DNA of 44,405 nucleotides from Streptomyces poriferorum (lineage in GTDB: Bacteria > Actinomycetota > Actinomycetes > Streptomycetales > Streptomycetaceae): contig NZ_JAELVH010000033.1 of NCBI RefSeq assembly GCF_019399235.1, positions 1-44,405 on the forward strand. Reading direction: 5' to 3'. The position numbers were made by a program, and so were the translations under genes. The notes beneath the pieces were generated by a model that searched no databases, had not been told where the DNA came from, and saw only the letters and a program-made list of their open reading frames with translations. Below are positions 7,802-15,978 of this stretch, in pieces. Within the stretch, counting starts at the first letter, position 1; each line of letters begins with the position of its first letter.

Positions 7802-9162
7802 CCATTCCGCACACCACCCGCCCGTACCGAAGCTACGTCTACGCCTATCCGCACAAGACGGCGTACGGCAGGCTCGCCGGGCACCCGGGCGGGCGGCCCG
7901 CACTGAGTGACCTGTGGGCGGGCGAGAGCAAGGCCGCGCTCTCGCTCTACCTCCACATACCCTTCTGCGAGGTCCGCTGCGGCTTCTGCAACCTCTTCAC
8001 GCGGATCGGCGCGCCCGACGAGCTGACCACCCGCTATCTCGACGCGCTGGACCGCCAGTCGACCGCCGTACGGGACGCGCTGGGCGACGGGGAGCCGGTG
8101 CGCTTCGCCGCAGCCGCGTTCGGCGGCGGCACGCCGACGTTCCTGACCGCGGGCGAGCTGGAGCGGCTGTGCGACATAGCGGAGAAGCGCATGGGCGCCG
8201 ACCTGCGGTCCGTGCCGCTGTCCGTGGAGACCTCGCCGTCGACGGCGACCGCCGACCGGCTGGCCGTCCTCGCGGACCGGGGGACGACCAGGATCAGCAT
8301 CGGTGTACAGAGCTTCGTCGAGGCCGAGGCCCGGGCCGCGGTCCGTCCGCAGCGGCGCGCCGACGTGGAGAGAGCCCTCGGCCTGATCAGGGACAGCAGC
8401 ATCCCGGTCCTGAACATCGACCTGATCTACGGCATCGACGGCCAGACCGAGCGGAGCTGGCGCACCTCGCTGGACGCCGCGCTCCAGTGGCGGCCGGAGG
8501 AGCTGTACCTCTACCCGCTCTACGTCCGTCCGCTGACCGGGCTGGGCCGGCTCGGGGCCGCTGACGAGGCCGCGGCGGACGTGGCCTGGGACGAGCAGCG
8601 GCTGCGGCTGTACCGGGCCGGCCGCGACCATCTGCTCGCCCGCGGCTACGAGCAGGTGTCCATGCGGATGTTCCGCCGCGCCGACGCCCCGCGGGCCGGG
8701 GGCCCCGACGACTACGCATGCCAGACCGACGGCATGATCGGCCTGGGCTGCGGCGCCCGCTCGTACACGTCGCGGCTCCACTACTCCTTCGACTACGCGG
8801 TGGAGATGCGTGAGGTGCGGGCCATCATCGACGGCTACACGGCCACCGAGGACTTCTCGCACGCCGAGGTGGGCAGGTTCACCGACGCCGACGAGGCGCG
8901 CCGCCGTCATCTCCTGCAGTCCGTCCTGCAGGCCGAGGGGCTGCGCGTGTCCGAGTACCGCGAACGGTTCGGTACGGACCCGGACGAGGACTTCACCGAG
9001 GAGCTCGCCCGGTTCGACGCCCGGGGCTGGCTCGACCGCGGCGCGTCGGCCGCCGGCCTGCTGCGCCTGTCCCCCGAAGGCCTCGCCCACTCCGACGCGC
9101 TGGGCCCCGACCTCTTCTCCCCTGCCGTACGGGCCGCGATGGCCGCGTACGACCTGAAGTGA
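7798..9162 (+). CDS. STM4012 family radical SAM protein (HemW-like)
   Basis: This 454-residue enzyme should bind a [4Fe-4S] cluster through C57-E-V-R-C61-G-F-C64 and use S-adenosylmethionine to start radical chemistry. The sequence around it (LYLHIPFCEVRCGFCNLF), the GGGTP motif, SVETSPST, ISIGVQSF and NIDLIYGIDGQT match the HemW/coproporphyrinogen III dehydrogenase-like branch. It is longer at the N-terminus than HemW. HemW relatives include haem chaperones and methyltransferases, so the reaction cannot be inferred from the family alone. The ATG overlaps the STM4013 stop (ATGA). STM4011, a second and dissimilar radical SAM enzyme, follows seven bases after its stop. Confidence 0.92.
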   Translation: MTIPHTTRPYRSYVYAYPHKTAYGRLAGHPGGRPALSDLWAGESKAALSLYLHIPFCEVRCGFCNLFTRIGAPDELTTRYLDALDRQSTAVRDALGDGEPVRFAAAAFGGGTPTFLTAGELERLCDIAEKRMGADLRSVPLSVETSPSTATADRLAVLADRGTTRISIGVQSFVEAEARAAVRPQRRADVERALGLIRDSSIPVLNIDLIYGIDGQTERSWRTSLDAALQWRPEELYLYPLYVRPLTGLGRLGAADEAAADVAWDEQRLRLYRAGRDHLLARGYEQVSMRMFRRADAPRAGGPDDYACQTDGMIGLGCGARSYTSRLHYSFDYAVEMREVRAIIDGYTATEDFSHAEVGRFTDADEARRRHLLQSVLQAEGLRVSEYRERFGTDPDEDFTEELARFDARGWLDRGASAAGLLRLSPEGLAHSDALGPDLFSPAVRAAMAAYDLK

Positions 9163-9169
9163 GCCTCGC

Positions 9170-10057
9170 ATGGACCTGACGATCCTCTACCGCGGTCCGC
9201 TCGCGTCGTGCGATTACGACTGCCCGTACTGTCCGTTCGCCAAGCGCCGCGACAGCCGGGAGCAGCTGAGGGCCGACCGGGCCGCGCTGGAGCGCTTCAC
9301 GGCGTGGGCGGCGGCGCAGACCGGCGACCGGATCTCCGTGCTGTTCACCCCGTGGGGCGAGGGGCTGGTCCGCTCCTGGTACCGCCGGGCGGTGGTCGAG
9401 CTGGCACGGCTGCCGCACGTCCGCCGGGTGGCGGTCCAGACGAACCTCGGCGGCCGGACCCAGTGGCTGGCCTCGGCCGGTGCCGCCGGACGCGACAAGA
9501 TCGCGCTCTGGTGCACGTACCACCCGGGCCAGACACCGTACGAGCGGTTCCTCGGGCGGTGCGGGGAGCTGGTGGCCCTGGGGATCCGCCACAGCGTGGG
9601 GATCGTCGGGCTCGACGGTCACCTCGACGAGGCGCGGCGACTACGGGCGGCCCTGCCCGAGGAGGTCTACCTCTGGGTCAACGCCGCCGAGGGCCACACC
9701 TACACGGACGAGGAGGCGGACCGGTGGACGGCGATCGACCCGCTGTTCCCGTACAGCCGGCACCCGCACCGTTCGGCGGGGCTGCCCTGCCGGACCGGTG
9801 AGTCGGTGATCTCGGTGGACGGCGACGGCACGGTGCGCCGCTGCCACTTCGTCCGCGCGGAGCTCGGCAATCTCTACGACGGCAGCTACCGCGCGGCGCT
9901 GGGCCCCCGGGCCTGTCCGCTCGCCGTCTGCGACTGCCACATCGGCTACGTGCACCTGGAGACGCTGCCGCTGTACGACGTCTTCGCCGGCGGGGTACTG
10001 GAGCGCATACCGGCGATGCCGCTGCCCTCGGTCGCCCCGTCCGCCCGGGGCGACTGA
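9170..10057 (+). CDS. STM4011 family radical SAM protein
   Basis: This 295-residue radical SAM enzyme has its cluster motif near the N-terminus, C14-D-Y-D-C18-P-Y-C21. The C-terminal third has extra cysteines in LPCRTGE, RRCHFV and CPLAVCDC, a pattern like the auxiliary-cluster or SPASM/twitch regions of enzymes that modify peptides. It is unlike STM4012, which suggests two separate radical steps or a partner pair. The ATG lies seven bases after the STM4012 stop. It is the last gene of the cassette and converges with the GDSL hydrolase gene 33 bases on. The substrate is unknown. A peptide or protein substrate is inferred from the cysteine pattern. Confidence 0.9.
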   Translation: MDLTILYRGPLASCDYDCPYCPFAKRRDSREQLRADRAALERFTAWAAAQTGDRISVLFTPWGEGLVRSWYRRAVVELARLPHVRRVAVQTNLGGRTQWLASAGAAGRDKIALWCTYHPGQTPYERFLGRCGELVALGIRHSVGIVGLDGHLDEARRLRAALPEEVYLWVNAAEGHTYTDEEADRWTAIDPLFPYSRHPHRSAGLPCRTGESVISVDGDGTVRRCHFVRAELGNLYDGSYRAALGPRACPLAVCDCHIGYVHLETLPLYDVFAGGVLERIPAMPLPSVAPSARGD

Positions 10058-10090
10058 AACCAGGGGCGACTGAGAACTGCGGGACGCCCC

Positions 10091-10927
10091 TCAGAGCGGC
10101 AGCAGGTCGGGCCGCTTGGCCTCCACGTGGTCGCCGGAGGACTCACCGCGCAGCCGTCGGCCGATCCACGGGACCAGGTACTCGCGTGCCCAGTGGATGT
10201 CGTCGCGCCGTACTTCGAGCGTGCCGCGCTGGGCCTGCGGCGGCCACTCCTGGTCCGGATCGGCGGGCACGTCGAGGCCGAGGACCTGGGCGGCGCGCAG
10301 CGCGACCCGGGTGTGGCCCTCGGGCGACAGGTGCAGCCGGTCGTTGTCCCAGGCGCGCCGTTCCTGGACCGAACGCAGGGACCACAGGTCGAGGACCGGG
10401 CAGTCGTAGCGGTCGGCGATGGACCGTACATGGGCGGTGTACGTGGCGATCTTGCCGCGCAGATGGCGCAGCACGGGCACGTTGCGGGTGTCGAAGCCGG
10501 TGGTGACCATGACGGTGCCGACCGACCGGGTGAGGTCGGCGACCGCTCGCTCGAAGCGTTCGGCCACGTCGTCCGGATCGGTGCCCGGCCGGATGATGTC
10601 GTTGCCGCCGGCGCAGAAGCTCACCAGATCGGGGGCGAGTTCCTTGGCGCGCGGCACCTGCTCCTCGACGATCTGGTCGAGGAGGCGTCCTCGTACGGCG
10701 AGATTGGCGTACCTGAAGTTTCCGTGAGCGGTGCCTGCCGCCGCACCGGGGTCCGGGAGCTGGTCCGCGAGAAGGACCGCGAACCGGTCCGCCCAGCCGA
10801 CGAAGGTTCCGTCCGGGCCGGGGTCACCGACTCCCTCGGTGAAGCTGTCGCCAATCGCCGCGTACGACCCGATGACGCCCCGTTGGTTGATGACGCCCTG
10901 CTGGATGTTGTTCGAATCGTCTGCCAC
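10091..10927 (-). CDS. SGNH/GDSL hydrolase family protein
   Basis: This 278-residue protein is an esterase- or lipase-type hydrolase. Block I is YAAIGDSFTEG with the nucleophilic Ser, block III is SFCAGGNDI with the oxyanion Asn, and block V is DRLHLSPEGH with the Asp-x-x-His pair. The block II Gly is expected near NLAVRG. There is no signal peptide or membrane segment, so it is probably cytoplasmic or exported by an unseen route. The natural substrate (acyl ester or acetylated sugar) cannot be inferred. The GTG start gives an N-terminus MADDSNN. It stands alone, convergent with the STM cassette on one side and following the M23 peptidase terminator on the other. Confidence 0.9.
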   Translation of the reverse strand: MADDSNNIQQGVINQRGVIGSYAAIGDSFTEGVGDPGPDGTFVGWADRFAVLLADQLPDPGAAAGTAHGNFRYANLAVRGRLLDQIVEEQVPRAKELAPDLVSFCAGGNDIIRPGTDPDDVAERFERAVADLTRSVGTVMVTTGFDTRNVPVLRHLRGKIATYTAHVRSIADRYDCPVLDLWSLRSVQERRAWDNDRLHLSPEGHTRVALRAAQVLGLDVPADPDQEWPPQAQRGTLEVRRDDIHWAREYLVPWIGRRLRGESSGDHVEAKRPDLLPL

Positions 10928-11099
10928 AAGGGCATATCCTGCACCGCCGAATGTGACCTACGCGACCGTAATAAGGGGTTGACGGGTGGTGAGATAGACC
11001 ACCCGGTCAGTTTTTGGTAAAGGGGGAATAAGAACGGCCACCGCCCATTGCAGCCGCCCTGGACCGCGTGCCGCTTCCGGGCGCGGACAGCCAAAGGCA

Positions 11100-11131
11100 G
11101 AGGGACGGTGCGCCGCCGCGCACCGTCCCTC
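11100..11131 (-). terminator. Transcription terminator after the M23 peptidase gene
   Basis: There is a perfect 13-bp GC-rich stem, with arms 11100-11112 and 11119-11131 and a 6-base loop, 45 bases beyond the peptidase stop. On the minus strand it is followed by CTGCCTTTGG, a weak U-tract that is normal for Streptomyces. Confidence 0.75.
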
Positions 11132-11175
11132 CATGCATTGCCCAGGCCCGGTTCACCGGACCGGTGTTGCCCCGG

Positions 11176-12105
11176 TCAGACGTTGATGCCGTGCGACGCC
11201 AGGTAGGCGATCGGGTCGATGTCCGAGCCGTACGCCGGACCCGTGCGGACCTCGAAGTGGAGGTGCGGGCCGGTGGCGTTGCCGGTGGAGCCGGACAGGC
11301 CGACCTGCTGGCCCGCGGTCACGGTCTGGCCGGCCGAGACGGAGAGCGAGGACATGTGGCCGTACTGCGAGTAGTGGCCGTCGGCGTGCTTGATGACGAC
11401 CTCGTTGCCGTACGCGCCGCCCCAGCCGGCGGTGACGACGGTGCCGGAGGTGATCGCCTTCACGCTCGTGCCGGTGGACACGGGGAAGTCGATGCCGGTG
11501 TGGCTGCCGCTGGACCAGTTGGCACCGGAGGCGCGGTAGGCGGTGGTGTGGTTGCCCGGAACCGGGTGGACGTAACCGGAGTCGTTGCTCTGGGTGGCCG
11601 GGGCCGAGGTCTCCTTGGACGACGAGTCGTCGGAGGAGGACGAGTCCGAGGTCGTGGAGGCCTTCGTCTCGGTCTTGGCCGGGGCCTTCGAGGGGGTGGT
11701 GGCGCCCGTGGAGGTGGTCGAGGCGTGGCCCCAGGCCTTGCCGCCGAGGGTCAGCTTCATGCCCGGGAAGATCAGGCTCGGGTCGTCGCCGACGACCTTG
11801 CGGTTGTCCTGGTACAGCTTCTCCCAGCCGCCCTTGAGCTTGTGCTCGGCAGCGATCTTCGACAGGTAGTCGCCGGAGACCACGGAGTAGGACGTGGTGC
11901 CGGCCTGCTTCTTCGCGGCCGGCTTGGCCGGGGTGGCGTGAGCGGCGGCCGACTTCGAGGTGGCCGGAGCGGACTGCTCCGCGGCGTGGGCACCGGTGGC
12001 GCCGAGCAGCGGAAGCGCGATGACGGCTCCGCCGGCGCTCGCGGCGACGACGCCACGGGCGATGGTGCTGGACTTGGGACGACGGTGCTTACCCGGTATG
12101 GGCAT
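11176..12105 (-). CDS. LysM and M23 (peptidoglycan endopeptidase) domain protein, secreted
   Basis: This 309-residue secreted cell-wall hydrolase cuts peptide cross-links in peptidoglycan. Residues 1-42 form a twin-arginine-free signal peptide with a basic start (GKHRRPKS), a hydrophobic core and an AHA-AE cleavage site. A Thr/Ala/Ser-rich linker precedes a LysM domain (TSYSVVSGDYLSKIAAEH onward, about 78-126), which binds glycan chains. A Ser/Thr/Lys-rich linker leads to the zinc endopeptidase with SHTGIDFP (HxxxD) and GPHLHFEV (HxH), the expected zinc ligands. The start has GAGAGGA upstream. A c-di-AMP riboswitch lies just before the gene, which ties its expression to that second messenger, as for Rpf-type wall hydrolases in Streptomyces. 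Confidence 0.95.
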   Translation of the reverse strand: MPIPGKHRRPKSSTIARGVVAASAGGAVIALPLLGATGAHAAEQSAPATSKSAAAHATPAKPAAKKQAGTTSYSVVSGDYLSKIAAEHKLKGGWEKLYQDNRKVVGDDPSLIFPGMKLTLGGKAWGHASTTSTGATTPSKAPAKTETKASTTSDSSSSDDSSSKETSAPATQSNDSGYVHPVPGNHTTAYRASGANWSSGSHTGIDFPVSTGTSVKAITSGTVVTAGWGGAYGNEVVIKHADGHYSQYGHMSSLSVSAGQTVTAGQQVGLSGSTGNATGPHLHFEVRTGPAYGSDIDPIAYLASHGINV

Positions 12106-12120
12106 GAAGGTTTTCCTCTC

Positions 12121-12262
12121 CGGCGCCTGCGAGGTGAGCTGTCGGGTTCGGACTGGAGATGTCCGGTCGCGGCTGGCGCGACTTCACCCCGAGCCGTCCG
12201 GTTTCCCGGTCGGCGGCTTACCTGGTTCCCCCGCTCCTGCCACGCGGTGAGTGGGTTCGAAT
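12121..12262 (-). promoter_or_regulatory. ydaO-yuaA (c-di-AMP) riboswitch
   Basis: The minus-strand leader of the M23 gene contains the conserved blocks of this RNA in the correct order. GGGGGAACC is at 12224-12232, GGGGTGAA at 12183-12190 and CCGAACCCGACAGCTCACC at 12133-12151. The last block ends about 28 bases before the start codon. Known members bind cyclic di-AMP and switch off genes for wall hydrolases and potassium transport. The exact ends are approximate. Confidence 0.9.
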
Positions 12263-12753
12263 TCCGGGCGGCGGCAGGATTAGGCGGTCCGTCCGGATTG
12301 CAGCGAACGTAAGCGAGCCGGGACGGCGGAAACAAGCCACGGGTTCCGTGCGGGATTCCGTGCCTGAAATTCGGCGAGGAATTCCGGTCACACTCCGTGG
12401 ATTACGGATCTTGGATTTCCGCGCCGCGCATGGAATGCCCAGCCGCTCCGCCGCCACACACCGTCACGGATATGATCCCGCTCACGAGAGGGCGATCATC
12501 TACCGTAGAAGTAGGGCATGTTCAACTAAAAGCCCCAATACGGACATGTCATGCTCGCCGCCTCCCTCCCGTCGGACTGTCAGCGTGGATCCGGGTCCGC
12601 GCGGCCGGGCGGAGAGACCCGTCGGGCGGACCGCCACGCAGGCCCGAAGTGCGGGTATGACCAAGATGATTGCCTGAGGAATCAATGTCGTATCGTCACG
12701 AGAGTGGACCCGCGGGCGACACGCGCCGGCGGCAGAGCCCCCCAGGAGTGACC
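12263..12753. other. Divergent intergenic region
   Basis: This stretch lies between the riboswitch of the M23 gene (minus) and the tyrosine phosphatase gene (plus). GC falls visibly in places (around 12300-12550). It should contain both promoters, but I cannot assign -35/-10 pairs with confidence. An alternative phosphatase start at 12685 lies inside it. No other credible open frame is seen. Confidence 0.5.
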
Positions 12754-13566
12754 GTGACGCAGCAGCTGCCGCAGACCCCGTCGACGGAGCCCGAACTGGC
12801 GGGTGTCCGCAATTTCCGGGACGTGGGCGGCCTGCCCACCTCGGACGGCCGCCGGGTGCGGTACGGGCGGCTCTACCGCAGCGGTCACCTGGCGCACGCC
12901 ACGACCGAGGACGCCGCGTTCCTCACCGGTCTCGGCCTGCACACCGTCTTCGACTTCCGCAACGGCGCCGACCACAAGCTCGACGGCGTGGACGTGGAGC
13001 TGCCGGGCGTGCGCAACGTGAACATCCCGCTCAGCGACCCGGCGGACGGCGCGGAGTTCTGGCGGATGGTGCGGGACGGCAACATGAACGAACTGCGGTC
13101 GATCCTGGCCGACGGAAAGGGGACGGACCGCATGGTCGCTTCCTACCGCCGGATCATCCTGGACCGCACCGCCGAGCACAGCCGGGTGCTGCACGCCCTG
13201 GCCGAGGACAGTGTGCCCGCCCTGATGCACTGCGCCGCGGGCAAGGACCGCGCGGGTCTCTCCATCGCGGTGTCCCTGCTCGCCGTCGGCGTCGAGCGCG
13301 AGGCCATCGAGGCCGACTACCTCAAGTCCAACGACGCGCACCGCCGCTACAAGGTCCGCCGCAGCGACACCTCGGCCGCCGGGATGTCGCCCGAGGTGAT
13401 GGAGCTGCTCAATCCGCTCTTCGGCGCCCACCCCGACTACCTCGCCGCCGCCTTCACCACCATCGACGAGACCTGGGGCGGCACCGACCGCTATCTCGCC
13501 GAAGGCCTCAGGATCAGCCCCGAGACGCGGGAGCGGCTGCGCGAGCGCCTGCTCGACGCGGGCTGA
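12754..13566 (+). CDS. Tyrosine-protein phosphatase (PtpB/dual-specificity-like)
   Basis: This 270-residue cytoplasmic phosphatase has the Cys-X5-Arg active-site loop in LMHCAAGKDRAG. That loop is the HCxxGKDR(T/A)G form of the MptpB/Siw14-type family, which acts on phosphotyrosine, phosphoserine/threonine or phosphoinositides. The N-terminus GVRNFRDVGGLPT is the usual opening of this family. The GTG at 12754 was chosen for AGGAG five bases upstream. GTG 12748 overlaps that site. ATG 12685 has GAGGA four bases ahead and would add 23 residues. It is transcribed divergently from the M23 peptidase and convergently with the DUF6126 gene. The substrate is unknown. Confidence 0.9.
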   Translation: MTQQLPQTPSTEPELAGVRNFRDVGGLPTSDGRRVRYGRLYRSGHLAHATTEDAAFLTGLGLHTVFDFRNGADHKLDGVDVELPGVRNVNIPLSDPADGAEFWRMVRDGNMNELRSILADGKGTDRMVASYRRIILDRTAEHSRVLHALAEDSVPALMHCAAGKDRAGLSIAVSLLAVGVEREAIEADYLKSNDAHRRYKVRRSDTSAAGMSPEVMELLNPLFGAHPDYLAAAFTTIDETWGGTDRYLAEGLRISPETRERLRERLLDAG

Positions 13567-13664
13567 CCACCCGGGCGGGCTCCGCGGCCACGCCTGTCCG
13601 CCCAGCGGCTCGGCCGGAGCGGATGCCTCGGTGACGGCCCGCTACGGCACGTCCGCCCGCCTTC

Positions 13665-13841
13665 CTACTGGTTGTGCATCCCCACGGCGAACAGCAGATA
13701 GAGGAAGCCCGCGATGACGTGCCCGGCCACCAGGTAGGCGAAGAGCCTGATGACGAGCCCGCGGGGCATCTTCTTCTCCTGCGGGTCGTAGTTTTTGGGC
13801 CGGCCGGGGCCGAGCGGGTCGTAGTTCTCGGAATCGGACAT
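13665..13841 (-). CDS. DUF6126 family small membrane protein
   Basis: This 58-residue protein starts MSDSENYDPLGPGRPKNYDP and has one hydrophobic helix near the C-terminus (about 32-55, VIRLFAYLVAGHVIAGFLYLLFAV) ending MHNQ. It is a single-span membrane protein of unknown role. It lies 47 bases after the XRE/cupin regulator on the same strand and is probably in the same transcript. In S. coelicolor the hopanoid locus is likewise flanked by a regulator and a small gene (SCO6770/6771, from memory), so this pair seems to travel with hopanoid genes. The ATG has AGGACC upstream, a weak site. Confidence 0.8.
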   Translation of the reverse strand: MSDSENYDPLGPGRPKNYDPQEKKMPRGLVIRLFAYLVAGHVIAGFLYLLFAVGMHNQ

Positions 13842-13888
13842 GACAGGTCCTCTCTGGCGACCGGCGGGCCGGTGGCGGGGACAGCGCC

Positions 13889-14497
13889 TCAGCGACGGTG
13901 GATCCCGCTGCCGAGACACAGCTCGGCGGCGGGGCTCTGCAGCAGGGTGTGGACGAAGAGCAGCTCGGCGCCGTCACGGTCCAGGGCCGCGATCCGGTGC
14001 GGTGTGAGCGAATCGAAGTGCGCGCTGTCGCCGGGGGCGAGGTCATGGACCGTCTCCCCGAGCGTCACCCTGAGGTGCCCGGCCAGGACGTACAGCCACT
14101 CCTCGCCGGGGTGCACGCGCACCAGGTCCCCCTGCGCGCCGTACGGGACCCGGACGCGCAGGGCCTGCATCGCCCGGCCCGGACCGCCGGCCTGCTGGTA
14201 CATCCAGCCGTCGGCCTCGGCGCCCTCGAACCTGCGGCCCCGGACGACCGCGTCACGTTCCGGGGGAATCTCGCCGAGCAGCTCGGAGACCGTCGTACCG
14301 TAGATCCTGGCGAGTCCGAGCAGCATCGGCAGCGAGGGCTGGCGCCGGCCCGTCTCGAGCCGGGACAGGTGGGCGGGCGAGAGTCCGGCCCGCTGGGCGG
14401 CGGTCTCCAGAGTGAGACCACGGCTGCGGCGCAGCTCGCGCAGGCGCGGTGCGACCCCGGGCAGCTCGTCGGCCGCCCCTCCTTCTGGAGGATTCAT
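13889..14497 (-). CDS. XRE family regulator with C-terminal cupin domain
   Basis: This 202-residue regulator has an N-terminal XRE helix-turn-helix (about 15-70: LRELRRSRGLTLETAAQRAGLSPAHLSRLETGRRQPSLPMLLGLARIYG) joined to a C-terminal cupin beta-barrel (about 105-180: VHPGEEWLYVLAGHLRVTLGETVHDLAPGDSAHFDS), which should sense a small ligand. The ATG start was chosen because the region upstream holds a double inverted repeat rather than coding sequence. It is followed by DUF6126. The hopanoid operon ends 84 bases upstream of the regulator on the same strand, so it may read through or have its own promoter under autoregulation. The ligand is unknown. Confidence 0.92.
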   Translation of the reverse strand: MNPPEGGAADELPGVAPRLRELRRSRGLTLETAAQRAGLSPAHLSRLETGRRQPSLPMLLGLARIYGTTVSELLGEIPPERDAVVRGRRFEGAEADGWMYQQAGGPGRAMQALRVRVPYGAQGDLVRVHPGEEWLYVLAGHLRVTLGETVHDLAPGDSAHFDSLTPHRIAALDRDGAELLFVHTLLQSPAAELCLGSGIHRR

Positions 14498-14517
14498 GCC
14501 TCCATTGGGCCAGGACC

Positions 14518-14552
14518 TTTCCTCGGAGGCAAATTTCTTGCCTCCGAGGCAA
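14518..14552. promoter_or_regulatory. Double palindromic operator upstream of the XRE/cupin gene
   Basis: Two 15-bp palindromes lie side by side, TTTCCTCGGAGGCAA (14518-14532, one mismatch) and TTGCCTCCGAGGCAA (14538-14552, perfect). They are separated by five bases, so their centres are 20 bases apart and on nearly the same DNA face. They sit 21-55 bases before the regulator start, which fits an autoregulatory operator. Confidence 0.75.
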
Positions 14553-14580
14553 ACTCCCCGGCACAGACCGGCCGGGCGGG

Positions 14581-15978
14581 TCAGCGGTTGGCGACGGCCT
14601 GCTTCACCAGGGTCCGCCCGAAGTCCCACATCAGGCCGCCGCCGCTGTGCGCGTCGTCCATCACGGCCGTGAACGCGGCGACAAAGCGGTCCACGTCCGC
14701 CTCGTCGATCACCAGCGGCGGAATCAGCTTGATCACTTCGAGGTGGTCGCCGGAGACCTGCGTCAGGATCCGGTGCTTCTGGAGCAGCGGCACGACCACC
14801 ATCTGCGCGAACAGTCCCTTGCGGGCCGCCTGCAGCATGGTCCAGCGGCTGCGCAGCTTCAGCGAGGACGGCCGGCCGAACTCGATGCCGATCATCAGCC
14901 CGCGCCCCCGCACCTCGTGCAGCAGCTCGTACTGCCCGACGAGCGCGGCCAGCCGTTCGCGGAGCAGGTCACCGGTGCGGCGCGCATGCGCCACCGTCTC
15001 CTCGTCCTCCATCACGGCGAGGACCGCCAGTCCGGCCGCCATCGCCTGGGCGTTGGAACCGAAGCTCGCGGAGTGGACCAGAACCCGGTCCATCGAGGAG
15101 TAGACGCGTTTGAAGATCCAGTCCTTGCCGAGGGTCGCCCCGACGGGTACGTAGCCGCCGGAGAGCGCCTTGGCGACGCACACCAGGTCGGGTTCCACGC
15201 CCTCCTCGTGCTGGTACGCGTAGAAGTCCCCGGTCCTGCCCAGGCCGGTCTGCACCTCGTCGGCGATGAGCAGGGCCTTGTGCTTGTGCAGCAGCTCCTG
15301 TGCCTGGCGCAGGAACCCGGGCGGCGAGGCGTGCACGCCCTTGCCCTGGATCGGTTCGACGACGAGGCCCGCCACATCACCCCGCTTCAGCTCGCGGCGC
15401 AGCGCGTCGAGGTCACCGAGCGCGATGGCGGTGTCGGGCAGCAGCGGGGCGAACCCGTCCCGGAAGCCGGCCTCGCCGTTGACCGAGAGCGAGCCGGTGG
15501 TGAGCCCGTGGAAGGCGTGCGCGCAGTACAGGATCCTCGGCTTCCCGGTGGCGTACCGGGCGAACTTGAGGGCCGTCTCCACCGCCTCCGTGCCGCTGTT
15601 GCCGAAGAAGACCCGGTCCAGGTGCGGACTGTGCGTGAGCAGCTTCTCGGCCAGCAGTCCCGGCAGCGGCTGGCAGTCGAAGCGGGTGAGGTCGGCCAGC
15701 GAGGCGTCCAGGACGTCGTGCAGCGCCTTGCGTACGACGGGGTGGTGCCGGCCGAGCCCCATGACCCCGAAACCGGCGAGCATGTCCAGGTAGTCGTTGC
15801 CGTCCGCGTCCCAGAAGTGCGCGCCCTCGGCCCGTTCGTAGACCTTGTCGAAGCCGATGGTGTGCAGCATGCGCGGGAGCTGGTGGTTGAGGTGCTTGGT
15901 GTGCAGCTCGTAGCGTTCGGCGCCGCGCTCCGCGAGGAGCCGCGCCACATCGAAGCCCTTGGGCCCGTCGTCCTTCAT
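14581..15978 (-). CDS. Class III aminotransferase of the hopanoid cluster (HpnO-type)
   Basis: This 465-residue PLP-dependent aminotransferase has the PLP lysine Lys270 in [14 protein letters not shown]. Other signatures are [23 protein letters not shown] and [15 protein letters not shown]. In this setting it should aminate the C35 side chain of ribosylhopane-derived hopanoid to give aminobacteriohopanetriol. That role was shown for the S. coelicolor homologue (Liu and colleagues, from memory). The ATG overlaps the dxs stop as ATGA, with GGGGAGCGGAG upstream. It is the last gene of the minus-strand hopanoid operon. A diaminobutyrate or acetylornithine aminotransferase would look similar; the context favours the hopanoid role. 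Confidence 0.88.
   Translation of the reverse strand: MKDDGPKGFDVARLLAERGAERYELHTKHLNHQLPRMLHTIGFDKVYERAEGAHFWDADGNDYLDMLAGFGVMGLGRHHPVVRKALHDVLDASLADLTRFDCQPLPGLLAEKLLTHSPHLDRVFFGNSGTEAVETALKFARYATGKPRILYCAHAFHGLTTGSLSVNGEAGFRDGFAPLLPDTAIALGDLDALRRELKRGDVAGLVVEPIQGKGVHASPPGFLRQAQELLHKHKALLIADEVQTGLGRTGDFYAYQHEEGVEPDLVCVAKALSGGYVPVGATLGKDWIFKRVYSSMDRVLVHSASFGSNAQAMAAGLAVLAVMEDEETVAHARRTGDLLRERLAALVGQYELLHEVRGRGLMIGIEFGRPSSLKLRSRWTMLQAARKGLFAQMVVVPLLQKHRILTQVSGDHLEVIKLIPPLVIDEADVDRFVAAFTAVMDDAHSGGGLMWDFGRTLVKQAVANR

Noticed and set aside
7798..9162. Calling STM4012 a haem-biosynthesis enzyme (HemN/HemW)
   Set aside because: The radical SAM core is HemW-like, but the context and the longer N-terminus differ, and there is no haem gene nearby.
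10058..10111. Terminator between the STM cassette and the GDSL hydrolase gene
   Set aside because: Only a 7-bp inverted repeat (AGGGGCG/CGCCCCT) with a 16-base loop overlaps the GDSL stop. It is too weak to call.
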